Of a DNA stretch of 64,000 bases, positions 49,498 through 64,000 are shown in pieces. Source of the stretch: Xiphydria camelus (Eukaryota; Arthropoda; Insecta; Hymenoptera; Xiphydriidae); the NCBI GenBank assembly GCA_963678675.1, contig OY783197.1:709400-773399 (forward strand). The letters are read 5' to 3'. A program made the translations under genes and the position numbers. The first letter of the stretch is position 1. Each line of letters starts with the position of its first letter. The notes under the pieces were generated by a model that was not told the origin of the DNA, ran no database searches, and saw nothing but the letters and a program-made list of their open reading frames with translations.

Positions 49498-50498
49498 CCT
49501 GTAAGCTGCTCACGGTCTACCGGCTCTCGGGACGACGATCGACGACCAGCGCGAGAGCGACGGGACCGCTCATCCTCAAGGAATGCTACTTCCCTAGTGT
49601 TGTCAGTCCAATTGCAACGATTTTTAAATTAACGCCATCGCGGCTAGATAGATTCGATTATGAGGTAAGATTTCAATTACTGCGTAATCTAAAAGAGAAG
49701 AGAGGAAAAAAGAAGCGTGGACGATAACGACGCCAAGCAACGCGTCTTTCGGAATCATCTTCGACGAAAACGATCACTTGAGCTGACTGCGTGACGAGAA
49801 GGCAATTCGATGGAATTATTAGTTTTCGAGCGCGAGATCCCCGAGGGCACCGATCGCGGGGACGCGTCGCGCGGAGCTCCGATCTTCTCCTCGACGCGTG
49901 TCGCGAACGCAGTCGCTCGGGGACTCGCGAGATTTAGTGTGTTGAGCGAGAATGAGATTATAGTTGCTCGTGTTTTAAGCCGAGGTTGTGCCACACTGCC
50001 GCTTCCTGGCAAACGATTTATAATTTCGTAACGAAGGTTGTGTCTCCCGATGATCGATGATGATTTTGACGACGGACAGAGCGGGGTACCGGGGCGACGA
50101 GTCCGCAATCGTCGAGTCTCGTGTGTATCGTAATTATTGCCATTGTGCATTTCCCTCGCCGTACCAGTCTTCTGACTATATGATATATCGCGTACGTCGG
50201 CAACTCATCGGTTATACGAATCGCAAGTAACCCAAGAGAATCCGCTATCGGTAAAGACCTATTGCTATCGATAATTGTCCTATTTAATCTGCTAATTATA
50301 CCTATCGATACGATTTGAGCTAATGGTAATTCGACGATGATATTAAAAGCGTAAGTGATCATTAATTAATGGATAAACTTAGATAGGACTTAAGCAGGAC
50401 GGATGGTCGCGAGAGAGTACTGTTCGCTCACCGTAGCGCAGGTTGAATTTGAACTTTTCGTAGAGGAAACGATCCCCCCTCTTGTGTCCTCCCACGCA

Positions 50499-50529
<31 letters not shown>

Positions 50530-51600
50530 GGTCCTTCGATCAACGAATTCTCCGCTCGAGCATAACTGTGCGTCGCGGTTTTTTCGCGACTCGTTCGAAT
50601 TCAACTTCAAGCGAAAAAGTTGGAGAACAGTGCGACTCTCATAGCTCCTCTTCACTATGATACGATGATATTCCTAGATATCGTAGGTGTCGCGTTTATT
50701 TCGACGCGGAACGACGAGCCGGCGATCGGGCCGTCGAAGCGACGGGTAGAGGGGCGGCCAAGAATGCGAGAAGATCCTGTAGGCGAAATCGACGCTCCCC
50801 GGCCTTCGCGACGTCGTCGCGGGCTCGGTTCCGCGGCGCACTTTACTCGTCGATGTGATTTTTATCGCTGCGCAAGATTTTTCGTGTCTCTCGTGTAACG
50901 TGTTACAATATCGCGCTGCCCGAAGGCTATTTCAGCCCCGATCGAAACTGTAATAATACCACTACGAGACTTACTCGCGTAACACACGAGAAGCTTACCG
51001 CTTAACACGTTCGAACGTAATATTAAAAGTAATCGCAAAACACAGTTAACTTCACATTAGCGATATAAAGAATGGAAATATACGTACGTTTAGCTGTACC
51101 GTCGGATAAGTTTACTTAGTCGTGTCCTACGATAAATGAATATAATGATAGCAACTAAGAACTAATTAACGGGATAAGACGCAGTCACTCATTTAGCTCC
51201 TAGCTTCTTCGAATGGGACGGCTTTAGCGTACTTGCGCGAGATCCTGCGGTGGGGGGGGATAGGATCGCGCGTATTCGGATGTTAAATTCGCTGAGCAAA
51301 AAGCGAAGCGCCGCTCGCTCCTTATTTCGTCGGATCCTAATTTGCACGGGAGTCGCGTACGTCTTCGCAATTCGCATCTCGCACAGTTTATTTGCGCCAG
51401 CTTCCAAGCCGAGGCAATCGACGATCACGCCGTAGCACATCACACGCAGAGCGACCGTGGAGTCAGTGTTTTTTCACATTTCCAACGACTCGAGAAAATT
51501 CGGTCACGTTTACTATTTCTCCAGTGCCACGGTTTTATGTTTTTGTACCAAAGTTGTAGTGTCTAATTTTACGTTAAATAAATAATACGTAAAAACACAC
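49498..51600 (+). other. Dscam1: Dscam1 3' UTR (probable)
   Basis: Non-coding downstream sequence. AATAAA at 51577-51582 is the first convincing polyadenylation signal before the next gene. A (CA)n/(CG)n run lies at about 50498-50530. ORFs in this stretch are short and GC-driven. The actual end needs transcript data. Confidence 0.5.
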
Positions 51601-51784
51601 ATGCCGCTCATCGAGGGAATTTTCTTTCTTCGCCACTCAACCATCCAGTTAATGAGGTCGACGGTCATTTTTCGATACTTAATGCGTCGAATAGAAAGAG
51701 AAGCAGAGTACTTTCTCTGCGGAAATGGCGTGTAAAAGTAATTGTGCCGTGTAGTACCTACGTATAAATTAATGTGTGTGCGAA

Positions 51785-51958
51785 ACTATCTATCTATATT
51801 ATCTATGAGCTTTTGGCTCATATTCATGTATTACTTTTTTGAAGATCATACTTTTTATCCATAACAAAGTCTTACACCAATGTAGACTGACAGTTCATAA
51901 ATAATGAGAATAGCGATTCGTGTTTTCTTCCTGACGAGTAAGTTTAGTCTCATATGTG
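51785..51958. mobile_element. Fold-back element, CATATGARGCT family, opposite orientation
   Basis: It ends CGAGTAAGTTTAGTCTCATATG, the reverse complement of the family's left end. The inner TATGAGCTTTTGGCTCATAT is itself palindromic. It lies between Dscam1 and the KATNIP-like gene. Confidence 0.65.
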
Positions 51959-52362
51959 GTATATGTACGCAGGTTTAATGAATACATATGTACATAGGTA
52001 TACGGCCATCGCGACACCTGTGCCTTTCGTAACTATGACGACCGTACGTGGTAAAACGTCAACATTCTACTAATATAGGTGCCAGAGTAACTCAGTGCCA
52101 TGGCTGGATGTCGACGGGCATAGCCATGTATGTTATCAGCTTGCTCGTATTAAAAAGAACGTGCTGTGACATGTATTTTTTTTCGACACGATACCATAAG
52201 AACTCAATCGTAAAATTCATTTTGACGTTTCACATAACTTAGCAATTTTTAGAAATTAGCGCGTAACGTCGACCGGGTGGTCGGATTGCTCCGGTGTATT
52301 ACCTACCGCTATAAATTGGAGTTCGAGTAAATATTTACTCACCGTCGCGAGAACCAATAACG

Positions 52363-59211
<6,849 letters not shown>

Positions 59212-59572
59212 TGCGTTTCGCACTGGAAACGCGAGCGAATCTTACGTTTCGCTTGATCTCGTCGATGTAGAGTGTTTTGTACCGGTATGCAAATAAAAGT
59301 ACGAATAAGTTACCGCAATACCGACTGATTTATGCATCATAAATACGAGCAGTTTATCTCTTCTGTTGACAATTTGGAAATCCCACAGTCTGCACTTCCC
59401 GTCACCGAATATACACCCCGTACGAAGACGGTCCGACGCGCGAAACAAAAAATGTGATCGGTCCCGTGGATCGATCTTTCATTGTTTATCGTAAATTATT
59501 TGTGGCGACGTGATAGACGACGATATCGGGGTCGACCTGACGACTTTTCGACGGTTTATTCCTCGTAACATC

Positions 59573-61643
59573 ATGAGACGCGGGGATACCGTAAACGAAG
59601 ATGACACGGAAAGCGATAGCAGCGGCGACGAAGTCACCGAAAGCGACGAATCCGCTCGAGTTGAGAAGAAGGTCCAATTTCTCGGCATACCCTTTTACAG
59701 ATTATCGCACAAGAGACTTCCAAGGAAATGCCTCAAGTTTTCGTTTCTCACGCTTAACAGTGTAACGTTCGTAAGTTGCTACGAGTCGTACACACTGAGA
59801 GAAATAATTGCAAGTGTAAAAAAATGTCTTGAATCAAGAACATACGATCTTATAAGTTTTCAGCGGGCGTCCTTTAGCATTATTGTATGTTGGCAAATTG
59901 AAAAAAATCACTATATAGTCCTGATATATCCCTTTCCCAGCTTATTTTTATGCGCCGAAATATATATATATATATATATTTATATAAACAAATATATATA
60001 TTTATTTATGTAAACAAATATATATATATTTTTTATGAGCCTGTCAAATATTAACTTGGATCAAAGAATACCATAGCTTCATCCCGGAAATATATCATGC
60101 TTTTGATTGAAGAAATCATTTTTTTGGCAGCAGCAATTATTTCTCTCAGTGTATTATGAATCGCTGTCCTGATCGTTCGGCTGAAAATATTTCACGCGCC
60201 GATTTTAATCGATGATCATTTTATCAAACCGAATCACAGCTCGCCGGGATAATAGCGGCAATAACCTCGGCATGGATGCTGGCCGACGGAAAATTAATGT
60301 CCAGGTTAACAGGATTGCGTCTCTTCGTTACGGTATTGCTGTTTGTGGGAATTGCCGCTGCCGCGATGTCTTTTATAGGAATTTTGTCGATCACGAAGAG
60401 GAGAAAGATGCTTCTGATCGTCGTAAGTTTCTGATTTTCGTTTTACGGTTTCAATGGGTGGTTTGTGATGAAAATATCGTTGCAGTATATTATATGCCAT
60501 ACGGTGTCCTTATGCGTTATATTTGGCTCCGCCGTTATGAGCTTCACGTTCTTCGATCAAATTACGAGAAGAGTACGCGCGGATATGGTCGGTACGATCG
60601 TTAATTATGGTTCGCTCGATTGGGTCACGGAAGCTTGGGACAATACGCATAAATATGTGAGTCACTCAGTTATCGCTTTCGTTTGTTTGTAAAGTATACA
60701 GTCGAACCTCGATTATCCAAACTTATTGGGACCGGACCACATTCGGATAATCGAACAAGTATTTTGTAGCCTGAGACTAAACAACTGAGAGCATAGATTT
60801 TCCATTAAAATGCTTTTTTATTTACTTAACAGACATACAATCGGTAGATATCAGAGTATAATTAACAAACAATAAAATTATAAGTTTCAAGTCAATCTCA
60901 CACTAGTTTGAAGTAAATCGTACATCTTTGGCTGCCTTATATCTGCTGTGCGTTTGTCGACAGCTAAATCTCTTATTCGTTTCAAGAACAAAAGTTGTGC
61001 GGACCATAAAAATTATAGGTATCTCTTGGATACATCTCGAAAAATCACAGTACCTACTATCCCATTTCTAGAGAATAAGCGCCATACTAGATGTTTAAAA
61101 AAAGAGAGATCGTATTTCGAAAGTGACAGGATTAAACAAAAATTAATAATTTAGTTCGGATAATCGACAATTTGGATAATCAAGATTCGATTGCATTCGT
61201 AAATTACTCGAAGTGATTAGTTCGAAATAAAGCATGACTCCTAAATTCCAATGCACATGAGACTAGAAATCAGACGAGACAACGCCAATAAGGAAATCGT
61301 TTGCCATTTCCAATCAAATTCCAGTAATTTCCTTATATGTAATTAATTAAACCAAACACTGTGTAATGCTCATGTTTATAAATACATCCCAGTTGCAATG
61401 CTGCGGAATTAAATCATATCAAGATTGGAGCGAGTACAATATGGAAATCCCACGAAGTTGCTGTTCGGTTTCAATTGACAAGGTATAGAATTTTCAAGCA
61501 ATTACTTCTATAAATCATGCAGCGATATGAGTTGAGTTTAAAGAGAGATAATGCTCCTTGTTATTGTTCACTAATTGAAGTGATCTTAGAGATCAGTCAA
61601 CCCTTTATGACCCACAATTACAATCCATCGAAAACAATTGCGT
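59573..61643 (+). CDS. Tetraspanin family protein, TM1 to large extracellular loop (3' end not found)
   Basis: Exons 59573-59770, 60240-60422, 60486-60656, 61393-61482 and 61597-61643, all in phase (689 nt). The acidic N-terminus (DDTESDSSGDEVTESDE) is unusually long. TM1 is KCLKFSFLTLNSVTF joined to LAGIIAAITSAWML. TM2 is FVTVLLFVGIAAAAMSFIG. TM3 is YIICHTVSLCVIFGSAVMSF. The large loop has the family CCG motif (LQCCGIKSYQDW), then RSCCSVS and IENNCV. TM4 and the final Cys-rich end were not found before 64000. Either a long intron intervenes or the gene is truncated. Start ATG 59573 is the first in the open frame. Confidence 0.82.
59791..60152. mobile_element. TIR element, ACACTGAGAGAAATAATTGC family, copy 3
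   Basis: It begins CACACTGAGAGAAATAATTG and ends CAATTATTTCTCTCAGTGT. It lies in tetraspanin intron 1 and contains an (AT)n tract at about 59960-60025. Confidence 0.8.
60699..61193. mobile_element. pogo/Tigger-like non-autonomous element
   Basis: It begins CAGTCGAACCTCGATTATCC after a TA dinucleotide and ends GGATAATCAAGATTCGATTG, the mirrored end. Inner GTTCGGATAATCGA repeats the motif. CAGT...CTCGATTATCC ends and a TA target are typical of pogo/Tigger-class mariner relatives. The right-hand TA is not preserved. 495 bp, no transposase seen. Confidence 0.75.
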
Positions 61644-62290
61644 GTAAGGAACACCTGAACGGATAATTTCTCCAGTCTTTGCGCGAATATTGTTTAATGA
61701 AGATGATTAACAATCACGTATATTCCTCTATTTCGAACTTTAATCCGTGATCACAGGCTACGCTCCTTCTTATCAAAGAAATTTTAATATCTCGCTAATA
61801 TTACAAAAAAATACCGTCCCCGATTGACGTACCGGTAATTAAGTGTAGTATCTACGAAAGGCAACATTGATGCGAGTTAATTACGATTTTTCTCTACACG
61901 TATGTGTGTACGTAGCCACACGTATACGAAAAGTACTCTCGTTACCCCTTCTCCAGCGCCACTCCGTGGCAGCCATTGCGAGACCCGCGAGCCCCTCAGT
62001 CTAGTTGCGATCGCCGAGTCGGGCGCTTCGATGCAGTCACTCGCGAGGCCCGTGCGCCTGTATATCTAGTTGCGATCGTTGATTAAAGTACATTCGAAGT
62101 CAGATATGGCGAATTAACTATAGCTAGCAATGCACGGGCTGTCGGGAACAATGATTTTCTCCTATCATTGCCCGGGGAGGCGAAGTAGTTTCGCGCGTGT
62201 CATTCTAATTACGATCGCGCTTAACGATACAGTACGTTCTTCGCGCCCGCGAGTTTTATGCAATTCAAAGTACCTACCTATTGAGAGTGC
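61644..62290 (+). promoter_or_regulatory. Probable promoter and 5' UTR region of the last gene
   Basis: After AT-rich sequence, 61950-62060 turns GC-rich with repeated GTTGCGATCG phrases and a TCAGTCT at about 61997 that could be an arthropod initiator. It precedes the ATG at 62291. No TATA box is obvious. The start site is not shown by sequence alone. Confidence 0.3.
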
Positions 62291-62687
62291 ATGGATTACC
62301 AAGAGTGCAGTGATTTCCTTGTGTCGTGTAGTGACTTACAATTAGAGAATCGAAGTAATCTCGTGAATGTGTGGGATAGTGCTCGCGCTCAATCGTCTTC
62401 AAAGGTATGCAGGTTCACTGACCTCTTGTCTTCTTCACATTTCTACATGCAAGTAAATTATTGTATATCTGCCTTCCGCTGGCATAGCGGTGATAAGGTT
62501 GCATCTCCGAAAAGTATTTTAATTAGATTATAATTCGAATTGTGAAATGCGCAGATGTACGGCAGTTCGGTACGGACTAAAGAACCAAAGTCCAAACATG
62601 ACACGCCGATGGTTTTGGGCGATTGCTGGCCAGGAGAGGTCAGCTTCGAAAAGCTCTTTCGCAGAGGATCAACTAGGAGACTGACGG
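62291..62687 (+). CDS. Start of an unrecognised gene (two candidate exons)
   Basis: Exon 62291-62404 encodes MDYQECSDFLVSCSDLQ to ARAQSSSK (phase 0, donor GTATGC). Exon 62555-62687 encodes MYGSSVRTKEPKSKH, PMVLGDCWPGEVSFEKLF and RRGSTRRLT (donor GTAAGA, phase 1). I do not recognise the protein. Candidate downstream exons at 62802 and 63042 do not join in phase, so the model is incomplete. It could also be untranslated sequence. Confidence 0.4.
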
Positions 62688-63747
62688 GTAAGAATACCTA
62701 CATTAAACAACATTGCCTTAAGTTAATAAGCAATATATTTGCAATAGCGAAATTGAATAACATTCTCGAAACCATTAACTAACTTAATTAACTTTATACA
62801 GAACGCCCGTGTGGGCAGCGAAACCAATCTGTCCAACTCTGCAAGTTGGAGTCCTCGTGGAAATGATCGTCGGAGAACACCCACTCCACGAATCGATGAT
62901 CGAAAGTTTGATACAGTTTTTTAATTATGAATGAGAATTTTGTTTCAACAAAAATGTGTTTCCGAGATTCATACGATACGTAGGAGTTCGAGAAGTTGCA
63001 TCGCCGGCACGTCTAATTCGGTATTTCATTTCTGTTACAGTCAATCGAATTGAGCACACGAAAGAACGACATCAGTACTATATTCCGCGGATTCGCTGAT
63101 GTCGAGAAGTAAGTATTTTAATTTATAAATACTAACAAATGCATCACACTCTGATAAATTCTCACATACATCTAAGACTAAAGTTTTCTCGGCTAACGAT
63201 AAGTTTCTGTATGATTGAGAAGTGTTATCACATCAACGGACCGCTACAAGGATCCGGACGTTTGATTGATATCAGTAGACCGCTATAAGGATTCAGACAC
63301 TTGATTGTCATCGACGTGGGAAAAATACCAAAGTGAAAGTAATGGTAACTGGTGAGCCTCGACAGTTTACGTTCTTCTACTCGATCTCCAATACGTACAT
63401 GCAACGCTAAATATTGGACTCGAGTAGTCGTACTATCTATCTTTTCTATCTATTCCTCTCAGTGCGTGGCGCGATGACTAATTTGCAGTAGAACTTAACA
63501 GATCGATAATTTGAGAAAGATTTTTCCATCTTGTACCATTCGACTTCTCAGTTCTCGCTGCAAATTATTTGTAAAGTACAGCGCGCATCGTTCGAACGTC
63601 GCGTGTTTCTTGAACCGATTGTTCATATTCTTTATCGCTCGAACGATGGCTCCCCGCTGGAAGTAGACAACGAATTAACTTAGCTAGGACCGTACATACG
63701 CGGAAGAAAGAGAGAATCTTGCAGTTATATGTATTCTGGTAATTTAA
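62688..63747 (+). other. Downstream stretch with uncertain exons
   Basis: 62802 follows an acceptor (TTTATACAG) and is open in all three frames for over 50 nt; one frame reads SETNLSNSASWSPRGNDRRR. 63042-63109 (after GTTACAG, before GTAAGT) reads SIELSTRKNDIST and FRGFADVE. The phases do not link them to each other or to the exon at 62555, so no CDS is proposed. Confidence 0.3.
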
Positions 63748-63827
63748 CACGTTGACTGCCCACTAACGCTGCCGGGTTAAAGTACATTACCTGCTGGTCC
63801 CATAGGAGCAGCGTGGCAGTCAACGTG
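63748..63827. mobile_element. 80-bp hairpin MITE flanked by TTAA (piggyBac-like)
   Basis: CACGTTGACTGCC at the left and GGCAGTCAACGTG at the right are perfect 13-bp inverted repeats, each bordered by TTAA (63744-63747 and 63828-63831). TTAA targets are the hallmark of piggyBac-class transposition. Confidence 0.8.
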
Positions 63828-64000
63828 TTAAATGCGTTTTTCAAACTGATGAATATTTTCACAATTGAAGATATTATTTGACTATTGAACATTGAGATTG
63901 CTGGCTAGCGATATTCATAACTGCATATACGTTTAGAGTTTATTCTTTTACAAGATTACATATTTCACATTTGAAAGATACTTACTTCTATATGCACAAT

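Noticed and set aside
50403..50898. ORFs downstream of the Dscam1 stop
   Set aside because: Repeat-driven (CA/CG runs) or composition-driven, no start context or splice partner; better explained as 3' UTR.
51250..51566. Short ORFs between 51250 and 51566 as a small gene
   Set aside because: They sit just before the likely Dscam1 poly(A) signal, overlap on both strands and show no family pattern.

Overview
The window carries most of an arthropod Dscam1 gene (Down syndrome cell adhesion molecule, hypervariable form) on the + strand. A KATNIP-like gene, a tetraspanin and the start of an unrecognised gene follow in the same orientation. Arrays of mutually exclusive Ig half-exons and Ig exons are known only from pancrustacean Dscam, so the organism is an insect or close relative. 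CpG-rich exons, AT-rich transposon-filled introns and array sizes suggest Hymenoptera, but that is inference. All gene models were built by hand from open frames, splice sites and phase agreement, with no transcript evidence.

Dscam1, 1-49497 (the 5' part, including exons 1-5, lies before the window). Positions 1-11443 hold the exon-6 array, the N-terminal half of Ig3. It has 28 usable-looking variants, numbered W1-W28 here. W1 is cut by the window edge and W27 lacks the Ig cysteine. Several decayed copies are also present. Constant exons at 13285-15666 encode the rest of Ig3 and Ig4-Ig6. Positions 17509-36707 hold the exon-9 array (Ig7), with 19 intact variants N1-N19. Constant exons at 38273-42605 encode Ig8, Ig9, FN1-FN4, Ig10, FN5 and FN6. 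Two alternative transmembrane exons follow at 42744-42929 and 42975-43175. The cytoplasmic tail is on exons from 43491 to the stop at 49495-49497 and includes a candidate 6-nt microexon. One exon 6, one exon 9 and one TM exon would be chosen per transcript. This stretch alone could encode at least 28 x 19 x 2 = 1064 combinations, before the upstream exon-4 choice.

Downstream, 52363-59211 is an 18-exon gene of 907 codons. It has three copies of the STWGD...GLNG...EI signature of the DUF4457 repeats of KATNIP (katanin-interacting protein, KIAA0556). Positions 59573-61643 hold five exons of a tetraspanin (TM1-TM3 and the CCG-containing large loop); TM4 was not found. From 62291 a further gene seems to begin, and I do not recognise it.

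Introns and intergenic DNA are dense with short terminal-inverted-repeat elements. They include a six-copy CAGGGTGGC family, a five-copy AGGCTTCACAG family, fold-back elements, a pogo/Tigger-like element and a TTAA-flanked 80-bp hairpin. Several are nested in one another. None interrupts an intact exon.
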